Assembly (NCBI RefSeq): GCF_019402665.1
Contig: NZ_VSST01000009.1
Span: forward strand, 62,001 to 126,000
Direction: 5' to 3'
DNA from: Bradyrhizobium canariense
GTDB lineage: Bacteria; Pseudomonadota; Alphaproteobacteria; Rhizobiales; Xanthobacteraceae
Length of the DNA: 64,000 nt
Every line of letters begins with the position of its first letter. Position 1 is the stretch's first letter. The notes beneath the pieces were generated by a model. That model did no database searches. It was not told where the DNA came from and was given only the letters and a program-made list of their open reading frames with translations. Of the stretch, positions 17,229 to 28,647 are shown in pieces. The translations under genes and the position numbers were made by a program.

Positions 17229-17930
17229 TTAATGGTTCTCCATAGGGGTGGCGTTCTTGCCGCGCAGCACGACGTCAAAGCGGTAGCACAGCGCCCATTC
17301 GGGCTGGGTGTTCTCGAGATCGAACGACGACACCATCCGCGCCCGCGCCTTCTCGTCCGGCACCGAATTGAAGATCGGATCGAACGGGAATAGCGGATCG
17401 GCCGGGAAGTACATCTGCGTCACGAGGCGCGTGACAAAGGAATGGCCGAACACCGAGAGATGGATGTGTGCGGGACGCCAGGCGTTATGATGGTTGCCCC
17501 ACGGATAGGCGCCGGGCTTGATGGTGACGAAGCGATAGTAACCGGAGGCGTCGCTGACAGTGCGGCCGGCGCCCGTAAAGTTCGGATCGAGCGGAGCCGG
17601 ATGCTGATCGCGGACGTGAACGTAGCGACCGCAGGAATTGGCCTGCCAGATCTCGACCAGCGAGTTCGGCACGCCGCGGCCGTCCTCGTCGCGCACATGG
17701 CCGTGCACGATGATGCGTTCGCCGAGCGGCTCGCCGGTGTGCTGAGTGGTGAGGTCGCTGTCGCCCTCGCGCACGGTCTCATGGCCGTAGACCGGGCCGG
17801 TCAGCTCCGACAGCGTATGGCGCATCGGGATCAAGGGCTTGTTCGGCGCGCGCTTGATCGAGCTCTTGTACTCGGGCGACAGCGGCAGCGGATGCGCCGT
17901 GTTGCTGTCGACGGGATAGATCAATGTCAT
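17229..17930 (-). CDS. pcaH: Protocatechuate 3,4-dioxygenase, beta subunit
   Basis: 233-residue catalytic subunit that carries the Fe(III). Iron ligands are recognisable as the Tyr pair and the two His in the GAYPWGNHHNAWRPAHIHLSVFG region (HIH). The N-terminal YKSSIKRAPNKPLI and the LVEIWQANSCGRYVH segment are typical of PcaH. The ATG at 17930 is preceded by GGGGAGGAG. A TATAAT-like box and a CCAAT/ATTGG dyad lie 45-75 bp upstream. It heads a pcaH-pcaG pair; the intradiol dioxygenase gene upstream ends 91 bp before it. Confidence 0.96.
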   Translation of the reverse strand: MTLIYPVDSNTAHPLPLSPEYKSSIKRAPNKPLIPMRHTLSELTGPVYGHETVREGDSDLTTQHTGEPLGERIIVHGHVRDEDGRGVPNSLVEIWQANSCGRYVHVRDQHPAPLDPNFTGAGRTVSDASGYYRFVTIKPGAYPWGNHHNAWRPAHIHLSVFGHSFVTRLVTQMYFPADPLFPFDPIFNSVPDEKARARMVSSFDLENTQPEWALCYRFDVVLRGKNATPMENH

Positions 17931-17975
17931 TGGCGAACTCCTCCCCGGCCTTTTTCCGACCGGTCAACGCTTCCG

Positions 17976-18003
17976 CCAATCATTATAGGATATAACTAAT
18001 TGG
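17976..18003 (-). promoter_or_regulatory. pcaH: AT-rich promoter/operator candidate of pcaHG
   Basis: On the minus strand TATAAT stands at 17987-17982, and the AT-rich patch is bounded by CCAAT (17976-17980) and ATTGG (17999-18003). The plus-strand 14-mer at 17989-18002 recurs with one mismatch upstream of the sulfonate-type binding-protein gene (29650-29663, opposite strand). A LysR- or GntR-type regulator site is possible, but no regulator gene is adjacent. Confidence 0.4.
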
Positions 18004-18021
18004 GGGAAGCGGCTTTGAGCC

Positions 18022-18915
18022 CTATTTGATCGGCGGACGCGGCAGGACGGCCTCGCCGGCTTCGAGCCGGTAGACATGGTCGAGCGAATACCATGGCGTC
18101 GCGACGTCGCGCTCGCTCGGATGTGGCGTGTCATGGCGCAGGAACTTGCCGATCAGCGCCTTGGTCACGCCGAACTGCACGTCGCTGTCGATATGCGGAT
18201 CGGCGGGGTCGTAGACCTGCGAGATCAGCACCTTGAATCCGGGCTTGAAGATCAACGCATGCAGGTGCGCGGGACGATAGGGATGCCGGCCTTGCGCCTC
18301 CAGAAGGCGGCCGACCACGCCGTCGGTCGGAATGGGATAGCCGACCATCATCACGGAGCGGAAAGAGAAGGCTCCGTCGTGGTCGGTCGTAAACTTGCCG
18401 CGCAGGTTCATGTCGGCCTGCTCGGGGTCCTGGTTTTCATAGAGACCCACGGGCGATGCGTGCCAGACATCGACCTCGGCGCCGGCGACGGGACGGCCGT
18501 CCTTGTCCACGACGCGGCCGTTGACGAACAGCGGCGCGCCCGGCGTCTCGGAGCGGACGATCGATCCCCCATTTTCCACCCGCGGCGAGTTCAATCGCCA
18601 GAACGGTCCGAGCAGCGACTGGTCGGTTTCCGTGTTGCCCTGGTCGCCGTTGTTCAGCAGGCACACCAGCGGCGAGACGCCGAGCGAGCCTGCCATCAGC
18701 ACGACCTCGTTATGCGTGTCGGTCGAGAGCTTGCCGAGCTCGGCGATGACAGCCGTGGCGTCGCGAAACTCTTTCTCCGTCAGGCGAACGTCGCGGACGA
18801 AGGCATGCAGGTGCTTGACCAGAGAGACCATGATCTGGCGCAGCCGCGGATCTGACGTCCGCTCCATCACCGCCAATGCCGCGGCCGTGACGTCCTGCTC
18901 GCTCGCGATGATCAT
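18022..18915 (-). CDS. Intradiol ring-cleavage dioxygenase (hydroxyquinol/catechol 1,2-dioxygenase type)
   Basis: 297-residue Fe(III) dioxygenase with the helical N-terminal dimerisation domain (~1-100) found in catechol and hydroxyquinol 1,2-dioxygenases but not in PcaGH. Signatures are SLLGPFWRLNSP, the DVWHASPVGLYEN strand (Tyr ligand), YPIPTDG (Tyr ligand) and RPAHLHALIF (two His ligands). Length and the N-terminal VRDVRLTEKEFR segment fit hydroxyquinol 1,2-dioxygenases somewhat better than catA, but this cannot be settled here. It sits between pcaF and pcaH on the same strand. No maleylacetate reductase gene, expected for a hydroxyquinol route, lies in the window. Confidence 0.88.
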   Translation of the reverse strand: MIIASEQDVTAAALAVMERTSDPRLRQIMVSLVKHLHAFVRDVRLTEKEFRDATAVIAELGKLSTDTHNEVVLMAGSLGVSPLVCLLNNGDQGNTETDQSLLGPFWRLNSPRVENGGSIVRSETPGAPLFVNGRVVDKDGRPVAGAEVDVWHASPVGLYENQDPEQADMNLRGKFTTDHDGAFSFRSVMMVGYPIPTDGVVGRLLEAQGRHPYRPAHLHALIFKPGFKVLISQVYDPADPHIDSDVQFGVTKALIGKFLRHDTPHPSERDVATPWYSLDHVYRLEAGEAVLPRPPIK

Positions 18916-18931
18916 GGCACGGTTTTCTCCC

Positions 18932-19013
18932 TGTCGTTCCGGGGCAGCCCGAGGGCTGAACCCGGAATCTCGAGATCCCGGGTTCGGTGCAAATGCCCCG
19001 CCCCGGGATGACG
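18932..19013. repeat. Extragenic palindrome, family IV
   Basis: Outer arms TGTCGTTCCGGGGC and its near complement enclose an inner inverted pair GAACCCGG/CCGGGTTC around ATCTCGAGAT. It fills the gap between pcaF and the intradiol dioxygenase gene, and might split the transcript or tune its stability. A sister element is at 32633-32725. Confidence 0.8.
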
Positions 19014-19030
19014 GCACGCTGCGCGTCTCG

Positions 19031-20239
<1,209 letters not shown>

Positions 20240-20455
20240 CGTTGTTCTCCCTGAATGCCGCGATCCGGCCTAAATTCTTGAATGTCGGCGGAGTTTTAGG
20301 AGGGTGCCCGCGGGAGGTCAATTGACCGATACGCGCGTGTTCCTGGGGGTGCGCACGCGAGTTGCGCATGCCGCGGTGCGGACAACGTGGAAAACCTCCC
20401 CTTCCCGGCCAAAGCGATAGGAGCGCGGGGCGAAATTTTGTAGGTTGCGCCGCCC

Positions 20456-23194
20456 ATGACAATGCAACAACCGATCCCTGTACCGCCCCCCGACGATACG
20501 CCCGCGCCGCAGGCGGAAGCTGCCGCGCGCGTGACGCCGATGATGGAACAGTACCTTGAAATCAAGGCGGCGCATCAGGGCCTCTTGCTGTTCTACCGGA
20601 TGGGCGACTTTTACGAGCTGTTCTTCGAGGACGCAGAGATCGCCTCCAGGACACTCGGCATCGTCCTGACCAAGCGCGGCAAGCATCAAGGCGCCGATAT
20701 CCCGATGTGCGGCGTGCCAGTCGAGCGCTCCGAGGATTATCTGCACCGGCTGATCGTCGCCGGGCACCGGGTCGCGGTGTGCGAGCAGACCGAGGATCCC
20801 GCCGCCGCCAAGGCGCGCGGCAACAAGAGCGTCGTGCGCCGCGGCGTGGTGCGCCTGGTCACGCCGGGCACGCTGACCGAGGACACGCTGCTCGACGCGC
20901 GCGCCAACAATTACCTGCTGGCGCTCGCGCGCGCGCGCTCGTCTGCGGGCGGTGACCGCTTTGGCCTCGCCTGGATCGACATCTCGACCGCCGAATTCAC
21001 GGTGACGGAATGTTCGGGCGGCGAACTTGCCGCGACGCTGGCACGCATCAATCCGAACGAGGTGATCGTCACCGACGCGCTCTATAACGATCGCGAGCTC
21101 GGACAGACCCTGCGCGAGCTGCCGGCGGTGACGCCGCTGACCCGCGACGTCTTCGACGGCGCCACCGCCGAGAAGCGGCTATGCGACTATTTTGCCGTCG
21201 CGACCATGGACGGACTGTCCCAGCTCACGCGGCTGGAAGCCACTGCCGCCGCCGCCGCCGTCACCTATGTCGACCGCACCCAGGTCGGCAAACATCCGCC
21301 GCTGTCGCCGCCCGCGCGCGAAGCCTCGGGCGCGACCATGGCGATCGATCCCGCCACCCGTGCCAATCTCGAACTGACGCGGACCTTGGCCGGAGAACGC
21401 CGCGGCTCGCTGCTCGATGCGATCGACTGCACGGTGACCTCGGCCGGCTCGCGCCTGCTGGCGCAGCGGCTTGCCGCGCCGCTGACCGATGCGGCGACGA
21501 TTGCGCGGCGGCTCGATGCCGTCGGCAGCTTCGTTGCCGACTCGGCCGCGCGCGAGGACATCCGCAGCATCCTGCGCGGCGCCCCCGACATGTCGCGGGC
21601 GCTGGCCCGTATATCCGTCGGCCGCGGCGGGCCGCGCGACCTCGCCGGCCTGCGCGACGGCATCATCGCCGCCGACCAGGTGCTGACGCGGCTTGACGAA
21701 CTCGACCAGCCGCCGCAGGAGATCGCCGTGGTGATGGCGGCGCTGCAAAGGCCATCGCGCGAGCTCGCGGCGGAATTCGCCAGGGCGCTCGACGATCAAC
21801 TGCCGCTGATCAAGCGCGACGGCGGGTTCGTTCGCCAAGGCTATGAGCCTGCGCTGGACGAAACGCGGAATCTCCGCGACGCCTCGCGCCTGGTGGTGGC
21901 CTCGATGCAGGCGCGCTACGCCGACAACACGGGTGTGAAGAGTCTCAAAATCCGGCACAACAACGTGCTCGGCTATTTCGTCGAGGTCACCGCGCAGCAC
22001 GGCGACAAGCTGATGTCGGCGCCGCTGAACGCAACCTTCATCCACCGCCAGACGCTGGCCGGCCAGGTCCGCTTCACCACCTCGGAACTGGGAGAGATCG
22101 AAGCCAAGATCGCCAATGCCGGCGACCGCGCACTCGGACTCGAGCTCGAAATTTTCGAGCGGCTCTGCGCCAAGGCTCTGGCAATCAGCGAGGAGCTGCG
22201 CGCCGCCGCCCACGCCTTTGCGCTGCTCGACGTCGCGACGTCGCTGGCCAAGCTGGCGATCGACGAGAACTATGTGCGGCCCGAGGTGGACGCGTCTCTC
22301 GGCTTTGCCATCGAGGCGGGTCGCCATCCGGTGGTCGAGCAGGCCTTGAAGCGCAATGGCGAGCCGTTCATCGCCAATGCCTGCGATCTCTCGCCGGGCC
22401 CTGCGCAAAAATCCGGCCAGCTCTGGCTGCTGACCGGTCCGAACATGGCCGGTAAATCGACTTTCCTGCGCCAGAACGCGCTGATTGCTCTTCTTGCTCA
22501 AATCGGAAGTTTCGTGCCGGCGACGCGCGCGCGGATCGGCATCATCGACCGCCTGTTCTCGCGTGTCGGCGCCGCCGACGATCTCGCCCGCGGCCGTTCC
22601 ACCTTCATGGTCGAGATGGTCGAGACCGCCGCGATCCTCAACCAGGCCGGCGAGCGTGCGCTCGTGATCCTTGATGAAATCGGCCGCGGCACTGCGACCT
22701 TCGACGGTCTCTCGATCGCCTGGGCCGCGATCGAGCACCTGCACGAGAGCAATCGTTGCCGCACGCTGTTCGCCACGCATTATCACGAGCTGACCGCGCT
22801 CTCCGCAAAACTGCCGCGGATGTTCAACGCCACCGTGCGGGTGAAGGAATGGCAGGGCAACGTCGTGTTCCTGCACGAGGTGTTGCCGGGTTCGGCCGAT
22901 CGCTCTTACGGCATTCAGGTCGCCAAGCTCGCTGGCCTGCCACCGGCCGTGATCACGCGCGCGAAATCGGTGCTGGCGAAGCTGGAAGCCCAGGACCGCG
23001 GTCAGACGGCGCGCGCGCTGGCCGACGATCTGCCGCTGTTCGCGGTGCCCTCGCGCGCCGCCGCAGAGGCCGCCCCGCCGAGCGAAGCCGAACTGCTGAT
23101 GGACGCGGTGAAGGCGCTGCATCCGGACGAGATGTCGCCGCGCGAAGCACTGGACGCGCTGTATGCTTTGAAGGCCAAGCTGCCGAAGGCATGA
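20456..23194 (+). CDS. mutS: DNA mismatch repair protein MutS
   Basis: 912-residue mismatch-recognition ATPase. Domain I carries the mismatch-wedge region [11 protein letters not shown] (~50-60, Phe-x-Glu), followed by connector, core and clamp domains. The ABC-type ATPase has Walker [11 protein letters not shown] (~660), Walker [16 protein letters not shown] and the C-terminal HTH region, so it is full length and probably functional. The ATG at 20456 is followed by another in-frame ATG two codons later. The nearest gene on the same strand is glnD, 6.6 kb downstream, beyond a block of minus-strand genes. Confidence 0.97.
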   Translation: MTMQQPIPVPPPDDTPAPQAEAAARVTPMMEQYLEIKAAHQGLLLFYRMGDFYELFFEDAEIASRTLGIVLTKRGKHQGADIPMCGVPVERSEDYLHRLIVAGHRVAVCEQTEDPAAAKARGNKSVVRRGVVRLVTPGTLTEDTLLDARANNYLLALARARSSAGGDRFGLAWIDISTAEFTVTECSGGELAATLARINPNEVIVTDALYNDRELGQTLRELPAVTPLTRDVFDGATAEKRLCDYFAVATMDGLSQLTRLEATAAAAAVTYVDRTQVGKHPPLSPPAREASGATMAIDPATRANLELTRTLAGERRGSLLDAIDCTVTSAGSRLLAQRLAAPLTDAATIARRLDAVGSFVADSAAREDIRSILRGAPDMSRALARISVGRGGPRDLAGLRDGIIAADQVLTRLDELDQPPQEIAVVMAALQRPSRELAAEFARALDDQLPLIKRDGGFVRQGYEPALDETRNLRDASRLVVASMQARYADNTGVKSLKIRHNNVLGYFVEVTAQHGDKLMSAPLNATFIHRQTLAGQVRFTTSELGEIEAKIANAGDRALGLELEIFERLCAKALAISEELRAAAHAFALLDVATSLAKLAIDENYVRPEVDASLGFAIEAGRHPVVEQALKRNGEPFIANACDLSPGPAQKSGQLWLLTGPNMAGKSTFLRQNALIALLAQIGSFVPATRARIGIIDRLFSRVGAADDLARGRSTFMVEMVETAAILNQAGERALVILDEIGRGTATFDGLSIAWAAIEHLHESNRCRTLFATHYHELTALSAKLPRMFNATVRVKEWQGNVVFLHEVLPGSADRSYGIQVAKLAGLPPAVITRAKSVLAKLEAQDRGQTARALADDLPLFAVPSRAAAEAAPPSEAELLMDAVKALHPDEMSPREALDALYALKAKLPKA

Positions 23195-23202
23195 GGTGCC
23201 GT

Positions 23203-23287
23203 GGGGTGGGTTAGCCGAAGGCGTAACCCACCACTTCCGTCACCGCAGAAACTAAAGAGGTGGGTTACGCTCCGCTAACCCACCCTA
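23203..23287. repeat. Extragenic palindrome, family V
   Basis: The left part GGTGGGTTAGC...GTAACCCACC is repeated in inverted form as GGTGGGTTAC...GCTAACCCACCCTA. It lies between the convergent mutS and triple-PAS chemoreceptor genes. Related elements are at 35092-35204 and 45993-46091. Confidence 0.85.
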
Positions 23288-23303
23288 CCGTTCCGAGCGC
23301 TGG

Positions 23304-24980
23304 CTACGCCCTCGCCGAGATCGCCGCTGCTTCCGCTGCGGCGCGCTGCATGCTGGTCGACATCTCGTTGGTCACCGTGCTTTGCTCTTCGATTGCCGCC
23401 GCCGTCGACGTCACATATTCGCTGACGTTGCTGATGGCCGTCTTGATCGAAGCCAGGGCGGTGACGACGTCTCCGGAGATACCGTTGAGGCTACCGATCT
23501 CAGCGCCGATCTTGTCAGTGGCCTGCTTGGCTTGGTTAGCGAGGCTCTTGACCTCCGAGGCCACCACTGCAAAGCCCCGACCGGCTTCGCCGGCGCGGGC
23601 GGATTCGATGGTGGCGTTAAGTGCAAGGAGATTGATCTGCCCGGTGATGTTGTTGATGAGCTCGACGATCCCGCTCATCGCCAGCGCCGCTTCAGTGAGG
23701 CGCTGGGCCTGGGCATCAGCGGAAGCGACCTGCTCCACCGCGCTCATCGCGGTCTCGCGCGATTTGGTCATGGCCTCGGAAATCTCCCGCACTGAGGCGT
23801 TCAGTTCCTCCGAACCCGCGGCGACCGATTCCATCATGCTGCGGACGCGCTCGTTGCCCATGCGGACCAGCACCTGCTTCGTGACGTCGGTCGCATATTT
23901 CACGACCTTGAACGGCTTGCCGTTGAGATCCATGATCGGGTTGTAGGAGGCCTGGATATAGACCTCCTTGCCGCCCTTGCCGATGCGCTTGTATTCGGCC
24001 GCCTGGTACTGGCCGCGGTTGAGCGCGGCCCAGAACTCGCGATAGCCATTGCCATCGCGCTCCGAGGGCTCGACGAACATGCTGTGGTGCTTGCCTTTGA
24101 TCTCCGCCAGCGAATAGCCGAGGGCACCGAGGAAATTGGCATTGGCGGTGATGATCGTGCCGTCCATGTTGAACTCGATCACCGCCTGCGCCTTCTCGAT
24201 CGCCGCGATCTGGCCGGCGAGATCGGCGGTCTTCATCTTCTCGGCGGTGACGTCGGTGGCGAACTTGGCGACGCCGAAGGGCTTGCCGTTCTCATCGAGT
24301 AGCGGATTGTAGGAGGCTAGAATCCAAACCTCGCGGCCGCCCTTGCCGATGCGCTTGAACTCGCCAGCCTGGTATTCGCCGCGGTTTAGCTTGGCCCAGA
24401 ACTCGCGATAGGCCGCGCCGTCGCGCTCGGCCTGAGGCACGAACAGGCTGTGATGCTTGCCCTGGATCTCGGCAAGCGAATAGCCGAGCGCCTTGCAGAA
24501 ATTCTCGTTCGCGGTGACGATGGTGCCGTCGAGCTTGAACTCGATCACGGCCTGGGCGCGGCCCACAGCAGCGATCTTCGAAGCGTCCGTCATGCTCCGG
24601 ATCTTCTTCTCGGTGATTTCGGTCGCAATCTTGGCGACCATCACCGTCTTGCCGTCGCCGTCGAGCACCGGATTGTAGGATGCTTCGATCCAGATCTCAC
24701 GGCCGCCCTTCGCGATCCGCTTGAACTCGCTTGCCTGATACTCGCCGCGGTTCAATGCGGCCCAGAACGCCTTGTACTCGGCGCTATCGCGCTGATCGGC
24801 CGGCATGAACATGGCGTGCTTCTTCCCCTTGATTTCGTCGAGGGAATAGCCGAGGGCATTCAAGAAATTTTCGTTGGCGTGAAGGATCGTGCCGTCCATG
24901 GCAAACTCGATCATGGCCTGCGAGCGCCCGATGGCTGCGAGCTGAGCGTCCGCGTCGTTGCGGGACTTGCGACCAAACAT
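23304..24980 (-). CDS. Soluble chemoreceptor with three tandem PAS domains
   Basis: 558-residue MCP-type signalling protein without any transmembrane helix. Three PAS repeats of about 120 residues (~10-130, ~132-255, ~255-375) are strikingly alike: each holds an x-x-AVIEF-x-DGTI start, then F-x-x-ALGYSL-x-EI-x-GK, then EFKRI-x-KGG-E and ASYNP. They are followed by a short MCP signalling domain with the tip [19 protein letters not shown]. The layout recalls BdlA of Pseudomonas (PAS-PAS-MCP, biofilm dispersal), with one extra PAS. The ATG at 24980 has GGAG 8 nt upstream; the frame is open to 25202, but that stretch lacks family features. The cofactor is unknown. Confidence 0.92.
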   Translation of the reverse strand: MFGRKSRNDADAQLAAIGRSQAMIEFAMDGTILHANENFLNALGYSLDEIKGKKHAMFMPADQRDSAEYKAFWAALNRGEYQASEFKRIAKGGREIWIEASYNPVLDGDGKTVMVAKIATEITEKKIRSMTDASKIAAVGRAQAVIEFKLDGTIVTANENFCKALGYSLAEIQGKHHSLFVPQAERDGAAYREFWAKLNRGEYQAGEFKRIGKGGREVWILASYNPLLDENGKPFGVAKFATDVTAEKMKTADLAGQIAAIEKAQAVIEFNMDGTIITANANFLGALGYSLAEIKGKHHSMFVEPSERDGNGYREFWAALNRGQYQAAEYKRIGKGGKEVYIQASYNPIMDLNGKPFKVVKYATDVTKQVLVRMGNERVRSMMESVAAGSEELNASVREISEAMTKSRETAMSAVEQVASADAQAQRLTEAALAMSGIVELINNITGQINLLALNATIESARAGEAGRGFAVVASEVKSLANQAKQATDKIGAEIGSLNGISGDVVTALASIKTAISNVSEYVTSTAAAIEEQSTVTNEMSTSMQRAAAEAAAISARA

Positions 24981-25339
24981 CAGTGAATCTCCAAAATCAT
25001 GAAATTGCGTGACGGGATCAGGGGACGTGACGGCGCGGCACACGCACCGAATTCCAATCGAAAATTCCGCCGGTAAACTCGCGTTGCGAAGACCGAGGCG
25101 GGTACGCAAGATGATTGAATACCTAGAAGACTCGAATAAAGTGCTAACGAATTCTGGGAAAGGCGATGGCCGACAAAGCAGCCTAAAGCTGTACGACGGC
25201 ACGCCTTACACGCTGCTCGGTCCGCGCTGAATTGAAATGGCCTTGGTCCTTCAGGGGTTTGAAGGAAAGCGTCTCGTGATCGGTCATGGCGAGTTTGCTA
25301 CGGAAGAATTCGGCGACGCCGTGCCGCATGTCCGTAGTG
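24981..25339. other. Intergenic stretch, less GC-rich, no supported gene
   Basis: This 359-bp stretch separates the triple-PAS receptor from the membrane-protein gene, both on the minus strand. It is visibly less GC-rich than the surrounding DNA and contains only short frames with no recognisable domain and no good ribosome-binding site. It probably holds the receptor promoter and leader. No hairpin of the extragenic-palindrome families is present. Confidence 0.5.
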
Positions 25340-26149
25340 TCACGGTGCTTGCCGCGCCTTGTGCAACGTACTGCGCCCGATCCCCCATAGCGTAAGGTTC
25401 CAAACGATGCACGTGGCGAGTGCAAGCCCAAGACCGATGGCCGAACCGAACCATTCCACCGCCACGTGCATTGTGGCGATCGCCATGCCGAATCCGAGCA
25501 GGCCCCAGGCGGAGTTGGCGAGCACGGCAGCAGTCGGAGGGCCGCCGATGCGGGGATGCAGGATCACCATGATGCTGGAGAACACCACCGGGTACAGCGC
25601 GATGATGCCGCTGATCCGGGGACCGACCCAGCCCGAGGTCGAGACGACGATCGCGACCAGGGTCGCGACCAGCGCAGCCCGCATCGGCACGTCATACCAG
25701 CGCCGCGTCACCAGCGGCATCTTCGCGTGGCGATAGCCCGCGAGCAGCGGAATGCAGATGCCGAACGCGATCAGATTGGCGGCGAGCCCGGCGGTGAGCG
25801 ACCAGTCGAACTGCTTGATGATCGATGCGAACACGATCCAGACTGCGACCGCGCTTCCGCAACTCACCAGAAGGCTGCGCCGCTGTGCCAGCACCACATA
25901 GGTAACGCACATGAAGATCGTCGCTGCATTGACCGGCAAGCTCGACAGTGCGCCCTGCGCGATGAAGGCGGCATCGTGGTCGAGCGCGAGGAAGACGTAG
26001 GATGGTCCGGCCGAGACCGGCAAGGTCGCGACCAGCGCTCCGATCACCGGCCCTGAGCGCTCGGTGATGATCGACGCCGTCACGACGAACGCCGCCGCGA
26101 CCATCATGCGCAGAACGAGGATGAGGATGAAGTGGAGCTCGGGGGACAT
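25340..26149 (-). CDS. Integral membrane protein of unknown function
   Basis: 269-residue protein with about nine hydrophobic segments; no enzymatic motif or known transporter signature was recognised. It starts MSPELHFILILVLRMMVAAAF. Gly/Pro-containing helix ends such as VIGALVATLPVSAGPSYVF and IIALYPVVFSSIMVILHPRIGG suggest a transporter-like fold, perhaps two related halves. It lies 66 bp downstream of the OsmC gene on the same strand, at the end of the sulfonate-type ABC run, so cotranscription is possible. No ribosome-binding site is obvious before the ATG. Confidence 0.75.
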   Translation of the reverse strand: MSPELHFILILVLRMMVAAAFVVTASIITERSGPVIGALVATLPVSAGPSYVFLALDHDAAFIAQGALSSLPVNAATIFMCVTYVVLAQRRSLLVSCGSAVAVWIVFASIIKQFDWSLTAGLAANLIAFGICIPLLAGYRHAKMPLVTRRWYDVPMRAALVATLVAIVVSTSGWVGPRISGIIALYPVVFSSIMVILHPRIGGPPTAAVLANSAWGLLGFGMAIATMHVAVEWFGSAIGLGLALATCIVWNLTLWGIGRSTLHKARQAP

Positions 26150-26215
26150 TTTTTTCTTTGTCGTCCCGGGCTTCGGCGAGACGACACTAATTGTGGGGCG
26201 AGCGGCCTTCGCTCG

Positions 26216-26725
26216 CTACATCCGCTGCATCGAGACCGAAACCTTCGGGCCGTTCTTGATGGTCTGGTAGACCACGCAATAGCGTTCGGTCAGCTTGAGC
26301 AGCAGGTCGAGCTTGTCTTGCGGCGCATCAGTGTCGACCTCGAAGCGCAGACGGATCTCGGCGAAGCCGACCGGGGTCTCCTTGTCGACGCCGAGCGTGC
26401 CGCGGAAATCGAGATCGCCCTCGGCGTAGACGTTGCCGGTCTTCAAGGGCACCTCGATCGCGGTCGCGACCGATTTCAGCGTGACGCCGGCGCAGGCGAC
26501 CAGCGCCTCGAGCAGCATGTCGCCGGAGCAGAGCTCGAGGCCGGAGCCGCCGGTTGCGGGATGCAGGCCGGCCATTGCGATGGCGCGGCCGGTCTCGACC
26601 TTGCAGGCGATGCCTTCGCTGTCGGTCGAGCCCTTGGCCTTCAGCGTGATCATCGCGGTCTTGGGATCGGTCTTGTAGCGCTCCTTGATCGGGGCCTGCA
26701 TCTGGCGCAGTTCTGCGGCGTCCAT
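26216..26725 (-). CDS. OsmC-family protein
   Basis: 169-residue protein of the OsmC/Ohr superfamily, thiol peroxidases that reduce organic hydroperoxides. Two Cys occur in the region CSGDMLLEALVACAGVTL (~60-80), the second at the usual helix position. The preceding GLHPATGGSGLELCSGD and the C-terminal strand region ERYCVVYQTI fit OsmC. The ATG at 26725 is supported by GGGAGAG upstream. It follows the sulfonate-type ABC ATPase gene by 70 bp on the same strand. Whether it detoxifies peroxides or acts on sulfur compounds is not evident. Confidence 0.85.
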   Translation of the reverse strand: MDAAELRQMQAPIKERYKTDPKTAMITLKAKGSTDSEGIACKVETGRAIAMAGLHPATGGSGLELCSGDMLLEALVACAGVTLKSVATAIEVPLKTGNVYAEGDLDFRGTLGVDKETPVGFAEIRLRFEVDTDAPQDKLDLLLKLTERYCVVYQTIKNGPKVSVSMQRM

Positions 26726-26795
26726 CTTGTTCTCTCCCGGAAAAATCGTCTCTACGAAGTACCGGCTTGCGATGTACCGGCTCAGAGAGAAATTG

Positions 26796-27581
26796 TCACC
26801 ACCACATGGCCTGACCGGGACCCTGGGTTGCGTCACGGTCGGGCACGTTGCGGTCGAGCGAGCGGTCGAGTGACGTCAGCACACTTCGCTTGAAATTCTC
26901 GAACAGCGGCGCATTGCGGTCGCGTGGCCGGCCGAGATTGATCTCGATCTGATCAAACAGCCGGCCCGGCCGCGGCCGCATCACCAGCACGCGGTCGGCC
27001 AGCACCACGGCCTCGTCGACGTCATGCGTGACGAGGATGAGCGTCGGCCGCGTGTCGGCCCAGAGATCGAGCAGATGATCCTGGAGGTCCCTGCGGGTGA
27101 AGGCATCGAGCGCCGAGAACGGCTCGTCGAGCAAGAGCACCTCGGGCTGCGGCACCAGGGCGCGGGCGATCGCGACGCGCTGTGCCTGCCCGCCCGAGAG
27201 CTCGCGCGGCCAGGCCTGCGCCTTCTCGGCGAGCCCGACGCGCTCCAGCGCACGCGCCACCTTCTCGCGCCGCTCGGTCGCGGGCCCATCGGCAAGACCA
27301 AAGCCGATATTGTCGGCGACGCTGAGCCAGGGCAGCAGCCGCGGCTCCTGGAAGATGATGCCGATCTTGGCATGCGGCGCGGCGATCGCCTCGTTGTCCA
27401 GCGTCACCGTGCCCGAGCTTGCGCGGTCGAGGCCCGCAATGGCGCGCAGCAGCGTGGACTTGCCGCAGCCCGAGCCGCCAATGATGGCGACGATCTCGCC
27501 TTGCCTGATCTCGGCGGAAAAACGCGCCAGCGCCTGCACGCCGTTGGGATAGGTCTTGCTGACCCGATCGAGCGCCAGCAT
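26796..27581 (-). CDS. ABC transporter ATP-binding protein, nitrate/sulfonate/taurine type
   Basis: 261-residue ATPase that powers the importer encoded with it. Walker A is GGSGCGKSTLL (~35-45), the ABC signature LSGGQAQRVAIARAL, Walker B VLLLDEPFSALD, and the H-loop THDVDEAV. The sequence style is that of SsuB/TauB/NrtD subunits. It starts 4 bp after the permease stop. The substrate class is inferred from family and operon; none of these genes identifies the exact sulfonate. Confidence 0.9.
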   Translation of the reverse strand: MLALDRVSKTYPNGVQALARFSAEIRQGEIVAIIGGSGCGKSTLLRAIAGLDRASSGTVTLDNEAIAAPHAKIGIIFQEPRLLPWLSVADNIGFGLADGPATERREKVARALERVGLAEKAQAWPRELSGGQAQRVAIARALVPQPEVLLLDEPFSALDAFTRRDLQDHLLDLWADTRPTLILVTHDVDEAVVLADRVLVMRPRPGRLFDQIEINLGRPRDRNAPLFENFKRSVLTSLDRSLDRNVPDRDATQGPGQAMWW

Positions 27582-27585
27582 CGCC

Positions 27586-28431
27586 TTATGCTCCCGTCGT
27601 ACGCCCGAAGGCGTCCTGCCAGCGCAGGAAGGGCGCAGCCGCGATCTCGATCAACCCATCCGTGAGCTTGCCGAGGATCGCGAAGATCACGATGGCGGCG
27701 AGGATCTGCGCGGGCTTGCCGAGCTGCTGGCCGTCGAGCAGGAGATAGCCGAGCCCTTCGGACGCGCCGATCAGCTCGGCCGCCACCACGAACATCCAGC
27801 CCAGACCAAGACCGACGCGCAACGACACGACATAGGCCGGCAGCACCGCGGGCAGCAGGATGCGACGGATCATGGCAGGTCCGGAGAGACGGAAGGTGCG
27901 ACCGACCTCGACGATCTTGCGATCGACAATGAGGATCGCGCCCATCACGCCGAGATAGACCGGGAAGAACACGCCGACCGCGATCAGCGCAATCTTCGAG
28001 GTCTCAAAAATGCCGAGCCAGAGGATGAACAGCGGCACCCAGGCCAACGATGGAATTGCGCGCAGCGCCTGCACGGTCGGATCGAGCAGCCTCCGCGCCA
28101 GCGACCAATAGCCGGATATGGCGCCGAGCAAGGTGCCCGCGACCACGCCGAACGCAAAGCCGAGACCGACGCGCCACAGTGTCGCGGCGATGTGACGGAC
28201 CAACTCGCCGGAGCGGGCAAGATCAACGATGGTGGCGAACACGCGCGAGGGCGGCGGCACCAGCCGGCCGTTGGACCAGCCGCGCCAGACCAGGAACTCC
28301 CAACCGAGCGCGAGGGTGAGCGGCAACAACACACCCAGCAATGGACGCCCATAACGCGACAACCACGAAGGCGCAGCGGCGCTTTCGGCCGGTTCCGTAG
28401 TCTGTTGCAGGACTCGCGCGTCGGAGATCAT
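27586..28431 (-). CDS. ABC transporter permease, SsuC/TauC type
   Basis: 281-residue inner-membrane permease with about six helices and the BPD-type EAA loop (GRTFRLSGPAMIRRILLPAVLP). Its closest family look is SsuC/TauC/NrtB. The ATG at 28431 is taken as the start because the upstream part of the open frame is a palindromic repeat (28495-28640) rather than coding. It probably dimerises and pairs with the binding protein encoded upstream and the ATPase encoded downstream. Confidence 0.88.
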   Translation of the reverse strand: MISDARVLQQTTEPAESAAAPSWLSRYGRPLLGVLLPLTLALGWEFLVWRGWSNGRLVPPPSRVFATIVDLARSGELVRHIAATLWRVGLGFAFGVVAGTLLGAISGYWSLARRLLDPTVQALRAIPSLAWVPLFILWLGIFETSKIALIAVGVFFPVYLGVMGAILIVDRKIVEVGRTFRLSGPAMIRRILLPAVLPAYVVSLRVGLGLGWMFVVAAELIGASEGLGYLLLDGQQLGKPAQILAAIVIFAILGKLTDGLIEIAAAPFLRWQDAFGRTTGA

Positions 28432-28494
28432 GGCCGGTAGGAAGCGCGTCTTGAGCGAGATTGCAACACTACTCTTGCCATGCCCTCCGCTGCT

Positions 28495-28640
28495 TTTTCC
28501 CTTCTCCCCTTGCTGCGGGAGAAGGTGGCGCGAAGCGCCGGATGAGGGGTTCTCTCGGCTCGCAATACTGATCGTGAGGAAAGAACCCCTCACCCGCCTC
28601 GCTTCGCGAGGCACCCTCCCCCACAAGGGGGGAGGGAAAG
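28495..28640. repeat. Extragenic palindrome, family VI
   Basis: Outer arms TTTCCCTTCTCCCC and GGGGGGAGGGAAA are inverted, with a second pair GCGAAGCGCCGGATGAGGGGTTCT and the complement of a similar segment inside. It lies between the binding-protein and permease genes of the sulfonate-type ABC operon, where it could lower downstream expression relative to the binding protein. A related element is at 62410-62516. Confidence 0.8.
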
Positions 28641-28647
28641 AGCCCCC

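Noticed and set aside
21179..23122. 647-codon minus-strand frame inside mutS
   Set aside because: mutS is full length and intact; the antisense frame has biased composition only.
23304..24980. Repeated DNA within the chemoreceptor gene considered as a CRISPR-like or satellite repeat
   Set aside because: The ~365-bp period corresponds exactly to three PAS domains in frame; there are no short identical repeats with unique spacers.
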